Source: a virus
DNA: 42,631 bases
Virus record (IMG/VR): IMGVR_UViG_3300045738_001693
Coordinates: 1-42,631 of that record
Reading direction: 5' to 3' (one strand)
Shown: one piece after another, positions 16,115 to 24,177 of the stretch
Position numbering within the stretch: position 1 is the stretch's first letter
How the letters are laid out: every line of letters begins with the position of its first letter
Program-made: the position numbers and the translations under genes
The notes under the pieces: generated by a model
The model's input: only the letters and a program-made list of their open reading frames with translations
Told to the model about the DNA's origin: nothing
Databases searched by the model: none

Positions 16115-16384
16115 ATGGCGGAGAAGACAATCAATATAACATGCACATGGGGGCTATCTGCTACATTTACTAATATCGAATCGACAGATGCGGGCGACGT
16201 AGAGCATCCGGTGGATAGTGCGTATATTACAGACACTGCCGTATCTCTAATTAATAAAAAATTATCTGAAGGTACTGACCCGACTAGGGATGCCATATTA
16301 GGAGCTCAAGTTGAGCAATTAGCTCTTCAAGGAGATTCGGTTCAATTGTTTTGTAGCATAATTAATGAGCCTACTACAGATTAA
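16115..16384 (+). CDS. Small late protein (89 aa)
   Basis: Unrecognised acidic protein beginning MAEKTINITCTWGL, with alternating hydrophobic and Thr/Ser residues in its first half and a helical second half. It follows the baseplate hub gene and has its own late box. It is possibly a small virion or assembly protein. Its stop region overlaps the opposing dCMP deaminase gene by 11 nt. Confidence 0.65.
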   Translation: MAEKTINITCTWGLSATFTNIESTDAGDVEHPVDSAYITDTAVSLINKKLSEGTDPTRDAILGAQVEQLALQGDSVQLFCSIINEPTTD

Positions 16385-16799
16385 ATTCCATCACTTCAAT
16401 ATTAGCTTTTTTAAGTAAGTCAATTCCGTCAGTCTGTCTGTACAATTCCTCATACACAACTCTAACAATACCGGATTGAATCATTAATTTTGAGCAATCA
16501 AAGCACGGGGAAAGAGAAATGTAGATAGTAGCGCCGTCACTGCTCTGAGTACTTTTAGCTAGCTTTGTAAGTGCGTTGGATTCGGCATGTAACACTTCCG
16601 GCCTTGTCTCAAAACCGAACCGAGTTGGAAATTCGCAAGTATTATCAAATCCGTGCGGTGTGCCGTTGTACCCATCACTTATAATTCTATTATCTTTTAC
16701 TACTAAACAACCGACTTTACGCCTCTTAGCTTTAGACAGCAATCCCCATTCCTTGGCCATCTTTAGGTAGGCTCTATCTAATTCGTGTTGTGCAGGCAT
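16374..16799 (-). CDS. dCMP deaminase
   Basis: A 141-aa cytidine/deoxycytidylate deaminase family protein. The zinc site is complete: His71-Ala-Glu73 in LHAESNAL and Cys99/Cys102 in SPCFDCSK. NRIISDGYNGTPHGFDN near residue 38 is typical of dCMP deaminases. It makes dUMP from dCMP for dTTP synthesis. It is shorter than T4 Cd (193 aa), lacking T4's extra zinc insert. It lies 2 nt after nrdB in the nucleotide operon. Confidence 0.93.
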   Translation of the reverse strand: MPAQHELDRAYLKMAKEWGLLSKAKRRKVGCLVVKDNRIISDGYNGTPHGFDNTCEFPTRFGFETRPEVLHAESNALTKLAKSTQSSDGATIYISLSPCFDCSKLMIQSGIVRVVYEELYRQTDGIDLLKKANIEVMEFNL

Positions 16800-16801
16800 A
16801 T

Positions 16802-17875
16802 TTAAAAATTATATTCTCCGAGATCCATTCCTTCTACATTCTGCTTAAATGATCCGATTTTATATGATTCAATCTCTGACTCCTGGGGGGCGATTTGCAC
16901 TCTCTTACTTTCTGTCCAATTTGAAATCCAGTTAATTGGATTCGGCGTATCATCAAATATTCCTGGCAATCCAATTCCTCGCATTCTTTTATTAACTAAA
17001 TGCTGCATATATTGAATTAGTATCTTTTCATTCAGTCCTAGGATTGATCCGTCCTTAAAGAGATAGTTAGCCCATTGCATTTCCTCTTTAGCGGCATCCT
17101 CATACATCTCGATAACTGTACCTTCACACTCTTTAACAATGTGCTGAAACCCTTCGTCCTTATTATCTCTCAAGGCTTTCAACACATTCTGTGTGAAGGC
17201 TAAGTGTAAGTTTTCATCTCTGTTAATAAGAGATATAATCTTAGCATTTCCTTCCATTTTTTTGTTTTGAGCTAATGCATATGAGCATGCAAATGACACG
17301 TAAAACCTAACCCCTTCTAGGATATTAATACTAACGAGAGTTAGATAGAGCTTTTTCTTTCGATTATCAACATTAGTGTCGTTGATAGAATTAATAAGAG
17401 CATCATAATGCTTCGTTACTGAGATTGTTCTTTTCAATACTTCTTTATCAGTTAAGATACTGTCAAATACTTCTGATGGATTAGCATAGACGTTCTTAAT
17501 AATATACGTATAAGAATAGGAATGTAATGTCTCGAAAAATTCCCATGCTCGACAGAATGCTTCAAATTCTGGATTAGAGCAATCTGCTAAGAGGTGAGAG
17601 ATGCCTCTACCTTGAACGCTGTCTAATAAAGTTTGATATGATAGATTCTTGGTAAATATAAACCTCTCATGGTCTGTTAATGATAGAAAATCATTCTTCT
17701 CTTTTCCGCTTAAATCAACCTCCTCCGGTCGCCAGAAAAATGATAACTGTTGAAGATACAAATCAAAAAGCTTCTTATATCGATACCTATCATAGCGTTG
17801 GAGATTTAGACCTTCTCCAAAAAATAGCGGCTGTTTTGTTGTATCAACGTTTTTTATGTTGATAATACTCTTCAT
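16802..17875 (-). CDS. nrdB: Ribonucleotide reductase class Ia, small subunit
   Basis: A 357-aa NrdB of the E. coli/T4 type. FFWRPEEVDLSGKE lies near the start, YQTLLDSVQGR holds the first metal-ligand Asp, and AWEFFETLHSYSYTYI holds the Glu and His ligands with the radical Tyr position occupied by Tyr. NRDENLHLAF supplies the later Glu/His ligands. The C-terminus ends in acidic/aromatic residues used to bind NrdA. It sits 9 nt after nrdA and is transcribed with it. Confidence 0.96.
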   Translation of the reverse strand: MKSIINIKNVDTTKQPLFFGEGLNLQRYDRYRYKKLFDLYLQQLSFFWRPEEVDLSGKEKNDFLSLTDHERFIFTKNLSYQTLLDSVQGRGISHLLADCSNPEFEAFCRAWEFFETLHSYSYTYIIKNVYANPSEVFDSILTDKEVLKRTISVTKHYDALINSINDTNVDNRKKKLYLTLVSINILEGVRFYVSFACSYALAQNKKMEGNAKIISLINRDENLHLAFTQNVLKALRDNKDEGFQHIVKECEGTVIEMYEDAAKEEMQWANYLFKDGSILGLNEKILIQYMQHLVNKRMRGIGLPGIFDDTPNPINWISNWTESKRVQIAPQESEIESYKIGSFKQNVEGMDLGEYNF

Positions 17876-17884
17876 AAGTTTTTA

Positions 17885-20146
17885 TTATACACTACATGCA
17901 CCAGCACTGCAAGCCTCTTCTTCATTAGGCATAACGTCCGTTTTTCCGTCGTCCGTATTGGCATAGTATAGAGTTTTTAGTCCTACTTTATATGAATATA
18001 GAATATCATGAACTACTTCAGACATAGGTAAGTTATTATCTTCATACTTGGTAAAATTATAATAATGATTTGCTGAAATAGCTTGATCTACGTATTTTTG
18101 GATAACGGCAGCGATGTTGGTATATCCTCTATTATTCTCCATTTCAAATGCTAATGTGTATTTGTTTCTTAGGTTGTGAATCTCTGGCACCACTTGAGGT
18201 AAGAGACCCTGCTTACATTTTTTCACAGTTAAGAGCCCGCGGGGCGGCTCTATACCATTAGTAGAGTTTGTAACAAGAGAGCTGGATTCGCAGGGCATGA
18301 GAGCTGTTAACGTAGAGTTTCTCATCCCGTACTTTACTATATCTTTTCTTAACTTATCCCATGGGAGAGATAATTTGCGGGTTACTAGTTTGTCTACATT
18401 TTTATTATATGTATCAATAGGCAGTATACCGGCGGAATATTTGGTTCTATCAAACCATTCACACCTAGATTTTTCCTTTGCTAATTGGACGGATGCCTGA
18501 ATCATATAAAATTGGATATGCTCCATCAATTCATCCGCCACATTACACGCCTCTGCATCGTCATATCTTACTCCATGTTTGGCGAGATAATATGCGAGAT
18601 TGGTAATACCGACTCCGATGCTTCTCCTTTTAAGCATTTTCATAGATGCCCCGACTGGATATGATTGGTGCGTAATAACTGAATCTAGCGCTCGTACGAT
18701 ATTTTTACATATTGATTGCAATTCATCTAACCGTCGTAATGTACCAACATTAATTGCAGAGAGTACGCACAGGGCAATTTCTGCATCAGTATTACAATTA
18801 TCGTCGATATGATCTAACGGAGTAGTAGGTAGAGTAATCTCTTGGCATAAATTTGACATTGTTATTTTGTCTTTAAATGAGCTGTGGTCGTTGCAGTGAT
18901 CTACATTCATTACATATATTCTGCCAGTCTCGATGCGCTCTTTACAAAATGAATTGAATAATTTTCTTGCTTTAATTTGCCGTTTCCATATTGATCTTGA
19001 GCGTTCGTATTGTTCGTAAAGCTCTTCAAATTTATCATTATTATGACCGAATGCTTCGTATAAGTCAGGTACTTCATGGGGTGAGAATAAGGTTATCTTC
19101 CCATCTTCAACAAACCTTCGATAGAAGAGTCTGCAAAACTGAATGGAGTAGTCCATCTTCCTAACACGATTATCCTCAGTTCCTCTGTTGTTTTTAAGTA
19201 CAAGAATATCTTCAATCTCCTTATGCCAAAATGGGAAATGTGTCGTACTAGATCCCCCACGGACTCCATTTTGAGTGCATGATTTTGTTGTTGATTCATA
19301 CATTTTTAAAAAGGGTATTACGCCCGTATGTACTACTTCGCCATTTCTAATCTTTGATCCAATACCTCGAATATTTCCAAAATTTAGGCCGATGCCGGCG
19401 CGATTTGCTGTATAGAAGCCAACAGCAGTATTAGAGTGGAAGATACTCGGTAAATTATCACCGACATCAATTAATGTGCAGCTTGAATATTGTCTAGAAG
19501 GCGTACGCACTCCGCACATAATAGGTGTAGGTAGACTTATTTTAAATAAAGACATATCATTATATAAATCTTTAATTAGGCGCCGGCGTCTTACATTGTC
19601 GGCTTCATCTACTAAAAGGGTCATACATATAAGCATGAACATGTATTGAGGGGTTTCGTATATTTTACTGGTTGATCTATCTTTGAGCAAATATTTGTCT
19701 ATGAGCTGCTGCAATCCACCATAAGCAAAGTTATAATCTCTTCGGTGCTTAATTACATTATCTAATTGCTTAATTTCCGCCTTCGTGTAATGCTTAAGAA
19801 TCTCTCCATCGTAAATATCTGCTTTAATGTTATTTGTTATGACATCATACAGGGGTGGTAGATTGTCTGATGCGCCAAACACTTCTTTTCGGAGATAGAA
19901 ATTGAGTAGATTAGCCGCTACATGCTGATAGTTTGGCGTTTTCTCTGTGATTAAATCCGCCGCGCATTGAATTAATATTTGATGTATCTGGGTGGAGGCG
20001 ATACCGTCAAAAAGTTGATCACCAACTTTTATTTCAATATCACTTACACTAACTCCTTTAATATTTTCTGTAGCCCAAAATAATACATCGTGTATTTTTT
20101 CAATATTAAATTCTTCGATACGTTCGTCTCTCTTTATTACCGTCAT
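17885..20146 (-). CDS. nrdA: Ribonucleotide reductase class Ia, large subunit
   Basis: 753 aa, essentially the length of T4 NrdA. The N-terminal ATP-cone region is present (VIKRDERIEEFNIEKI). Active-site motifs are visible: SRQYSSCTLID (first redox Cys), SNLCQEI (Asn, radical Cys, Glu), ALCVLSAINVG (second redox Cys), the radical-transfer Tyr pair in LKTLYYANT near 727, and a C-terminal Cys pair (CSAGAC). It converts NDPs to dNDPs. It is the first gene of the nrdA-nrdB-dCMP deaminase operon and has a leader of about 70 nt, unlike most transcripts in this window. Confidence 0.97.
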   Translation of the reverse strand: MTVIKRDERIEEFNIEKIHDVLFWATENIKGVSVSDIEIKVGDQLFDGIASTQIHQILIQCAADLITEKTPNYQHVAANLLNFYLRKEVFGASDNLPPLYDVITNNIKADIYDGEILKHYTKAEIKQLDNVIKHRRDYNFAYGGLQQLIDKYLLKDRSTSKIYETPQYMFMLICMTLLVDEADNVRRRRLIKDLYNDMSLFKISLPTPIMCGVRTPSRQYSSCTLIDVGDNLPSIFHSNTAVGFYTANRAGIGLNFGNIRGIGSKIRNGEVVHTGVIPFLKMYESTTKSCTQNGVRGGSSTTHFPFWHKEIEDILVLKNNRGTEDNRVRKMDYSIQFCRLFYRRFVEDGKITLFSPHEVPDLYEAFGHNNDKFEELYEQYERSRSIWKRQIKARKLFNSFCKERIETGRIYVMNVDHCNDHSSFKDKITMSNLCQEITLPTTPLDHIDDNCNTDAEIALCVLSAINVGTLRRLDELQSICKNIVRALDSVITHQSYPVGASMKMLKRRSIGVGITNLAYYLAKHGVRYDDAEACNVADELMEHIQFYMIQASVQLAKEKSRCEWFDRTKYSAGILPIDTYNKNVDKLVTRKLSLPWDKLRKDIVKYGMRNSTLTALMPCESSSLVTNSTNGIEPPRGLLTVKKCKQGLLPQVVPEIHNLRNKYTLAFEMENNRGYTNIAAVIQKYVDQAISANHYYNFTKYEDNNLPMSEVVHDILYSYKVGLKTLYYANTDDGKTDVMPNEEEACSAGACSV

Positions 20147-20211
20147 TAGTTATATTTGTACTTAAGTAGAATCAGCACCGTGGCTACAGTGGTGTAGTAA
20201 TGGCTGTCTTA

Positions 20212-20219
20212 TATAAATA
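20212..20219 (+). promoter_or_regulatory. Orphan plus-strand TATAAATA (late box) opposing nrdA
   Basis: A perfect late consensus with no plus-strand gene downstream. It overlaps the -10 of the nrdA promoter on the other strand, and a short hairpin plus T-run follows at 20229-20253. It may be a chance match or an antisense late promoter. Confidence 0.35.
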
Positions 20220-20244
20220 ATATACGCGTCCCTTGAGATTTCAA
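20217..20244 (-). promoter_or_regulatory. Early sigma70 promoter of the nrdA operon
   Basis: TTGAAA (20244-20239), 16-nt spacer, TATTAT (20222-20217), then a leader of about 70 nt to the ATG at 20146. It shares TTGAAATCTCAA with the queF promoter. The rest of the 119-nt gap (20147-20265) shows no ORF. Confidence 0.65.
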
Positions 20245-20253
20245 CGGGATTTT
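20229..20253 (+). terminator. Possible weak hairpin terminator (plus-strand reading)
   Basis: TCCCTTG pairs with CAACGGGA with one bulged C and a 6-nt loop, followed by TTTT. The stem is short. It also coincides with the -35 region of the opposing nrdA promoter, so it may be incidental. Confidence 0.25.
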
Positions 20254-20265
20254 ATAAGAAGGTTA

Positions 20266-20550
20266 TTAATTTCTAATCTGGTCGATTTTATTTTCTAGCT
20301 TATCAAACCGATTATTGAAGAGCTCGATAAGTTTATCTAGATCTCTTTTTGCAACATATTTTTCTGGGAGGGACAACGCGATTTCATGCATATCATTTGA
20401 TAGTTTTCGATAATCTCCCTGAAGCTGATCATACAGTTCGTCATATTCTTCTTTAAGCCTGTTGATGTGACTAAATGTAATTTTAATTAGCCAGCCACCG
20501 AGGAAGATTATTAAACCAAATGCAGCATTTAAAAGGATTTGGGTGTCCAT
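20266..20550 (-). CDS. Small membrane protein with coiled coil, late gene (94 aa)
   Basis: One hydrophobic segment near residues 8-28 (NAAFGLIIFLGGWLIK) is followed by a charged coiled-coil region to the C-terminus. This one-helix-plus-coil plan is that of inner-membrane spanins and some holin-associated proteins. A late box sits 7 nt upstream, consistent with a lysis or virion role. No Rz-specific motif is recognised, so a spanin-like function is only a suggestion. Confidence 0.65.
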   Translation of the reverse strand: MDTQILLNAAFGLIIFLGGWLIKITFSHINRLKEEYDELYDQLQGDYRKLSNDMHEIALSLPEKYVAKRDLDKLIELFNNRFDKLENKIDQIRN

Positions 20551-20557
20551 ATATCAA

Positions 20558-20565
20558 TATTTAGT
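20558..20565 (-). promoter_or_regulatory. T4-like late promoter box (minus strand)
   Basis: Reads ACTAAATA on the minus strand, ending 7 nt before the ATG at 20550. It is the same variant box and nearly the same spacing as at 12663. Confidence 0.55.
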
Positions 20566-20790
20566 CTATCCGACTCTAAAATCGGTTATGAAGGTACCTT
20601 GAGGTATCTTATATATCATACCTCTTCTAACAATACCCGTTTTTATGATAAAAGAGCAGCGATCGCCCATGATTAATGGTGTACTATCTAACTCACCACC
20701 CTGAATTCGAATAGTATTAATACGGACGCCACCATCTAATTTAACAATAGCTAGCGTATTTGCCTGTCCGGTGGCGGTGACGTAGTACAT
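20566..20790 (-). CDS. Small beta-rich late protein (74 aa)
   Basis: Unrecognised. Predicted by eye to be nearly all beta strand (YYVTATG, LAIVKLDGGVRINTIRIQGG, CSFIIKTGIV), which fits a small virion accessory or baseplate protein. It has its own late box 6 nt upstream. It is one of two late genes that lie on the minus strand among early genes. Confidence 0.65.
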   Translation of the reverse strand: MYYVTATGQANTLAIVKLDGGVRINTIRIQGGELDSTPLIMGDRCSFIIKTGIVRRGMIYKIPQGTFITDFRVG

Positions 20791-20796
20791 TTTAAT

Positions 20797-20804
20797 TATT
20801 TATC
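20797..20804 (-). promoter_or_regulatory. T4-like late promoter box (minus strand)
   Basis: Reads GATAAATA on the minus strand and ends 6 nt before the ATG at 20790. It overlaps the 3' end of the upstream gene. Confidence 0.7.
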
Positions 20805-21339
20805 TTAAACGGGGCTTCTTCTTCTCATGAGATAGCCTCTTTTGGTAACATAAGCAATATTTAAAACACGCGCAACCATCGCAGGCTCGATCATTCCAGG
20901 ATAAAAAGATATCTGGTCGAATACATGTACCGCCGCGCTCTCTACCAGTACCTGTGTACTCATATACCCAATCTTCAAACGTCATATTGCGCTGTCGCTC
21001 TTCCCAGGCTATCATTTTATCTTTGTATTCTTTAGAATTAAGATATGCCTGACGGGCCTGCACTTCTACGGGATTCTTCCTACTAGATTTTGTCTTTAAT
21101 AGGTTTAATCTAGATATAACATCTAGGCTCACTTTGGGTAGAGTTTCTTGCACTTTCAGCTCCTCTCTAACCTCGTCTACTGTCATTCCTTTTCGAAGGA
21201 GCTTCCGAGCTGGTGGTGCTATATAATGTTTTGAGAAATCTTCAACAGAACCGAATTTACCCACCTTTTTCGTGAGTGCGTCCTTTGAGAAATAAGATAG
21301 TTTCCCGGTTACTATACAGGGGAGTTTCATGCCTTTCAT
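20800..21339 (-). CDS. Conserved hypothetical protein with C-terminal Cys cluster (179 aa)
   Basis: The N-terminal part (CIVTGKLSYFSKDALTKKVG, then FSKHYIAPPARKLLRKG) resembles, from memory, a hypothetical family found in several T4-like phages. The C-terminus carries CDGCACFKYCLCY, a likely zinc- or iron-binding cluster. Adjacent ATGs at 21342 and 21339 are possible; I prefer 21339 because it lies 7 nt after the promoter -10. It is placed between primase and late genes; a role in replication or transcription is possible but not shown. Confidence 0.65.
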   Translation of the reverse strand: MKGMKLPCIVTGKLSYFSKDALTKKVGKFGSVEDFSKHYIAPPARKLLRKGMTVDEVREELKVQETLPKVSLDVISRLNLLKTKSSRKNPVEVQARQAYLNSKEYKDKMIAWEERQRNMTFEDWVYEYTGTGRERGGTCIRPDIFLSWNDRACDGCACFKYCLCYQKRLSHEKKKPRLR

Positions 21340-21346
21340 CATTATA

Positions 21347-21375
21347 ATGATACTATACTACTTAAGGAACGTCAA
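21347..21375 (-). promoter_or_regulatory. Early sigma70 promoter
   Basis: TTGACG (21375-21370), 17-nt spacer, TATCAT (21352-21347), 7 nt to the ATG at 21339. The upstream half GTTGACGTTCCTTA is repeated at the polymerase promoter (40501). Confidence 0.65.
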
Positions 21376-22415
21376 CTTTGAATTTGTGACATTATGACTT
21401 TTGCTTTCATCCCGGTAAACGTATTATCCAGTACAAAATTAATGGGAATTTCATCTATCTTTAATGCAATGCACATATCATTAAAGTCCTTAAATCTCTT
21501 TCCGTATGACTCTGGCCAGATAAATACGTCTTCCCCATTGTCGATTAGACTGGACGTCTTTTTATAGCTAGGTTTATCTAGCCATTGGGAGTCTAGCAGC
21601 CAGATCTTTGTATGGAACTTAAAGGGTAGTAATTGCTGCTTTTGAATATCGGTAAAATTATTAGAGGAGTTTTCATTAATGCCGGCTATCGCTACGCCGT
21701 TTTTAATAAAAAAGGCATCTATAGGCCCTTCAAAAATAAACAGATTAGACATGTCAGTCGACACGTTGTTGATGTTGAATACTGTCTTTACGCTATTAAC
21801 TTTAGACAGGTATTTTGGGCGGTTAGTACTGTCTTGGAGAATCGTTCTAGTCTGATAAAATTGTATCTCATTATCGCGATTATAGAAGGGTATAATTAGC
21901 CTATTCTTGTGAATATAGTCGACTAAACTGATCCACAGTGTCTGAGGCTTATTTATCGCAGTATCCAGTCTTCTTTCTGCGACAATATCTAAGCACTTTT
22001 TTACATATTCATTATCTTTGTAATATGTCAGTTGGTGAGAATCAAACAGATTAATACTGTCATGAGGTAGGGTTGGTGATGGTTTTCTGGAGATCGTATC
22101 ATCTCGCCTCAATACATCGATCGGTAGTATGTCATATTCCTTACTCTCTTTTTTTATCTCCTCAATTGTGAGGCTTGAAACTTCTTGTATAAACTTGACC
22201 GGGCTTCCGGTCCACCCGCAATTATGGCAGTATAAATAATCGTTATCTACAATGTAATACAACCTTCTCTTTCGGCCCCAGTTCTTTCCCTCTCTGCAGA
22301 TGGGACATCCACCGTAATGAGTCCGAGTAGATCGATTGTATTTTGGGTACCCTGCGTACTGATAGAATTTCTGCGTAGTGTAATCAGGGCTTAGTTTCAA
22401 GAATGTTCCACGCAT
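21372..22415 (-). CDS. DNA primase, T4 gp61-like
   Basis: 347 aa, close to T4 gp61 (342 aa). An N-terminal zinc finger is formed by GGCPIC (Cys37, Cys40) and YCHNCGW (Cys63, Cys66). A Toprim domain follows, with FIFEGPIDAFF carrying the catalytic Glu and IWLLDSQW as the acidic second motif. It synthesises RNA primers for lagging-strand replication with the gp41-type helicase encoded at 28520-29851. It has its own promoter. Confidence 0.88.
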   Translation of the reverse strand: MRGTFLKLSPDYTTQKFYQYAGYPKYNRSTRTHYGGCPICREGKNWGRKRRLYYIVDNDYLYCHNCGWTGSPVKFIQEVSSLTIEEIKKESKEYDILPIDVLRRDDTISRKPSPTLPHDSINLFDSHQLTYYKDNEYVKKCLDIVAERRLDTAINKPQTLWISLVDYIHKNRLIIPFYNRDNEIQFYQTRTILQDSTNRPKYLSKVNSVKTVFNINNVSTDMSNLFIFEGPIDAFFIKNGVAIAGINENSSNNFTDIQKQQLLPFKFHTKIWLLDSQWLDKPSYKKTSSLIDNGEDVFIWPESYGKRFKDFNDMCIALKIDEIPINFVLDNTFTGMKAKVIMSQIQS

Positions 22416-22421
22416 CTACTG

Positions 22422-22450
22422 ATTGTAGTATTAATGCGTAGGTACTTCAA
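22422..22450 (-). promoter_or_regulatory. Early sigma70 promoter of primase
   Basis: TTGAAG (22450-22445), 17-nt spacer, TACAAT (22427-22422), 6 nt to the ATG at 22415. It lies in the short gap after the zinc-ribbon gene. Confidence 0.75.
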
Positions 22451-22452
22451 CT

Positions 22453-22668
22453 CTATTCTGCGGAATCGGATTCAGGGCGGATTTCTTCTTTAGAAATAGC
22501 TCCTTTATGAAAATACTCTCCACATCGCGGGCAGATATACTTTGCTTCCGTGTAGATGAAGTATCTATCTCGGGACTGGACGATGCGCGGTTTCACTCCA
22601 GTAGTGCCGCATGCGCCGCAATTCATAAAAGCCGATGTTCCGAATTTTTTCTTATACTGCATTTGCAT
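22453..22668 (-). CDS. Small zinc-ribbon protein (71 aa)
   Basis: Two CxxC knuckles, Cys17/Cys20 (NCGACG) and Cys46/Cys49 (ICPRCG), separated by about 25 residues with basic and aromatic residues, give a classic zinc ribbon. The tail is acidic. Such proteins often bind nucleic acid or RNA polymerase. It follows the RNase H gene by 4 nt but also has a late-type box 5 nt before its ATG, so it may be transcribed both early and late. Confidence 0.7.
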   Translation of the reverse strand: MQMQYKKKFGTSAFMNCGACGTTGVKPRIVQSRDRYFIYTEAKYICPRCGEYFHKGAISKEEIRPESDSAE

Positions 22669-22672
22669 ACAA

Positions 22673-23605
22673 TTATTTATTCAATCCTAGGCGCTCTATC
22701 AGGTTATTAATGTTACTTGTTAGTATATGTTTTCCGAAAAGCTCAGACCATATAGATATTTTTGAAGTAATAGCGTATAAATCCAGGTCTTCGCACCGTT
22801 CTTCAAATTTAGGGAAGTTAGGCTTAACCTTTTGCTGCACTTTAAATTGTTTTTTATAGGACTCTTCCTCGCCGGCGTGGACAGTATAACCGTATGACAA
22901 ATCCATTAATTCTAGATTTCTATGTAATATTTTGAGCTGTTCTGGTGATAGCCCATGTTTGTTTTGTTCCCAATTTTCTAATAGTTTTTGGGCGCGCGCT
23001 TTGCCGATACCCTTAACGCCGGTGATATTATCGGATACATCTCCTAAGAACGATTTATATCTTAAAAAATACTCTACACTCACCGGTGAAAAATTGTGAA
23101 AATTAGTGTTATCAATATGACATTTCTTTATGGGATTAAACACTGAAACGTTTCTGTCTATAAGTTGCCACATATCTTGATCATTTGAAACGATCACTGT
23201 TTTTTCGTCTAGCTGCTTACATAACCACCCTATAACGTCATCTGCTTCCATCACGCGTGGGAACATATTTCTAACGCCTAACAGTGTTAGCATTTCTTGT
23301 ATTAGGCGATCTTTGTCATGAAGCTTGGCTGTCTTTGTGTGGTCTCTTTGACCTTTATAATCCACGTCAGCAGCATCTTTCCTGAAATTAGTAGATGGCC
23401 ACTCCAATTTATGATCCCAAACAGCATATATGTAGCTAGGTTTGTAGCGGTTTACGTACGATTTAAGACAGTTTAAGAATGTATATACGATTGTTACGTC
23501 GTCTTCGTCTTCAGTTAAGGATTCTCCCTTGCTATCCCAGGCCCAGAATAGTCTATATAGCAGGTTCGAGGAGTCTAGGATTAGATGTTTTTGATGATTT
23601 TGCAC
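22673..23605 (-). CDS. rnh: RNase H / 5'-3' FEN-type exonuclease, T4 Rnh-like
   Basis: 310 aa, close to T4 RNase H (305 aa). Metal-binding acidic residues are visible: Asp11 (LILDSSN), Asp64 (AVWDH), Glu120/Asp122/Asp123 (VMEADDVIGW), Asp142/Asp144 (SNDQDM) and Asp188/Asp191 (LGDVSD). The helix-three-turn-helix is GVKGIGKARA (195-204). It removes RNA primers from Okazaki fragments. The first Asp lies so close to the start that translation must begin at or near 23605, giving a real 53-nt overlap with the upstream gene. Confidence 0.92.
   Translation of the reverse strand: MQNHQKHLILDSSNLLYRLFWAWDSKGESLTEDEDDVTIVYTFLNCLKSYVNRYKPSYIYAVWDHKLEWPSTNFRKDAADVDYKGQRDHTKTAKLHDKDRLIQEMLTLLGVRNMFPRVMEADDVIGWLCKQLDEKTVIVSNDQDMWQLIDRNVSVFNPIKKCHIDNTNFHNFSPVSVEYFLRYKSFLGDVSDNITGVKGIGKARAQKLLENWEQNKHGLSPEQLKILHRNLELMDLSYGYTVHAGEEESYKKQFKVQQKVKPNFPKFEERCEDLDLYAITSKISIWSELFGKHILTSNINNLIERLGLNK
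22674..22681 (-). promoter_or_regulatory. T4-like late promoter box (minus strand)
   Basis: Reads AATAAATA on the minus strand and ends 5 nt before the ATG at 22668, the same spacing as at 16102. It overlaps the last codons of the RNase H gene. Confidence 0.5.
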
Positions 23606-23843
23606 TTTTAATGTATTGTTCTTTACATATTATAAATACATCCTCTGGTAAAATCTCTATCCAATCTAAAATTTTTTCCTTTACACCTTCGACTACTGCT
23701 TTGGCTGGTATGGTCTGAGCTTCCATCACTGGGAGAAATAGAAATTTGTAGGAGGTGCTATCTTTATCAATGCATACGGCGTATTTGCCGTTGTACTTTC
23801 CGGCGGTGATCGCGAAAATAGCTCTAGGTTTTATCTTAGTCAT
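23553..23843 (-). CDS. Hypothetical protein (96 aa)
   Basis: Unrecognised. The first half is beta-rich (AIFAITAGKYNGKYAVCIDKD), suggesting a small barrel. The C-terminus is basic and overlaps the RNase H gene by 53 nt in another frame. Upstream it overlaps the next gene by 8 nt. It is part of the gp32-clamp-RNase H operon, so a replication-associated role is plausible. Confidence 0.6.
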   Translation of the reverse strand: MTKIKPRAIFAITAGKYNGKYAVCIDKDSTSYKFLFLPVMEAQTIPAKAVVEGVKEKILDWIEILPEDVFIICKEQYIKSAKSSKTSNPRLLEPAI

Positions 23844-24177
23844 CCTCGTCGCGCATCTCAGATTCCATAGGTGGGCGGCCGGGGCCCATGATAAACATTG
23901 AGATAAATCTTTGTAAGTTGGTACTGAGAGCGTCTATCTCTTGCTGACTTTTTGCGGATGTGAGTTGAACTGGATCGCCTTTTTGGGTGTAGCCGACTAC
24001 GATAAAGCTATCTAAGTACTCTTCTAGCAAGCCTGAAAAGAGTTCCGGATTAAAAGGCCGCTCATGTGTTTCATAATGCTGCAAAGCCTTTTTAATATTT
24101 TCAACTTTAGACTGTCTTTTAGTCTTTGCCGGGACGTTTTTTAAGGTCTTGTTCTTTGTTGTATCCTTTTTCTCCAT
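23836..24177 (-). CDS. Hypothetical protein (113 aa)
   Basis: Unrecognised. It has a Lys-rich N-terminus, a helical centre (ELFSGLLEEYLDSFIVVGYT) and an acidic end. It overlaps the upstream gene by 59 nt, the largest same-strand overlap in the window, and no suitable later ATG shortens it. It belongs to the replication operon by position only. Confidence 0.55.
   Translation of the reverse strand: MEKKDTTKNKTLKNVPAKTKRQSKVENIKKALQHYETHERPFNPELFSGLLEEYLDSFIVVGYTQKGDPVQLTSAKSQQEIDALSTNLQRFISMFIMGPGRPPMESEMRDEDD

Noticed and set aside
22231-22238. Perfect plus-strand TATAAATA inside the primase gene
   Set aside because: No start codon or plus-strand gene follows; expected by chance in AT-rich DNA. 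The same applies to 23632-23639 and 39673-39680.
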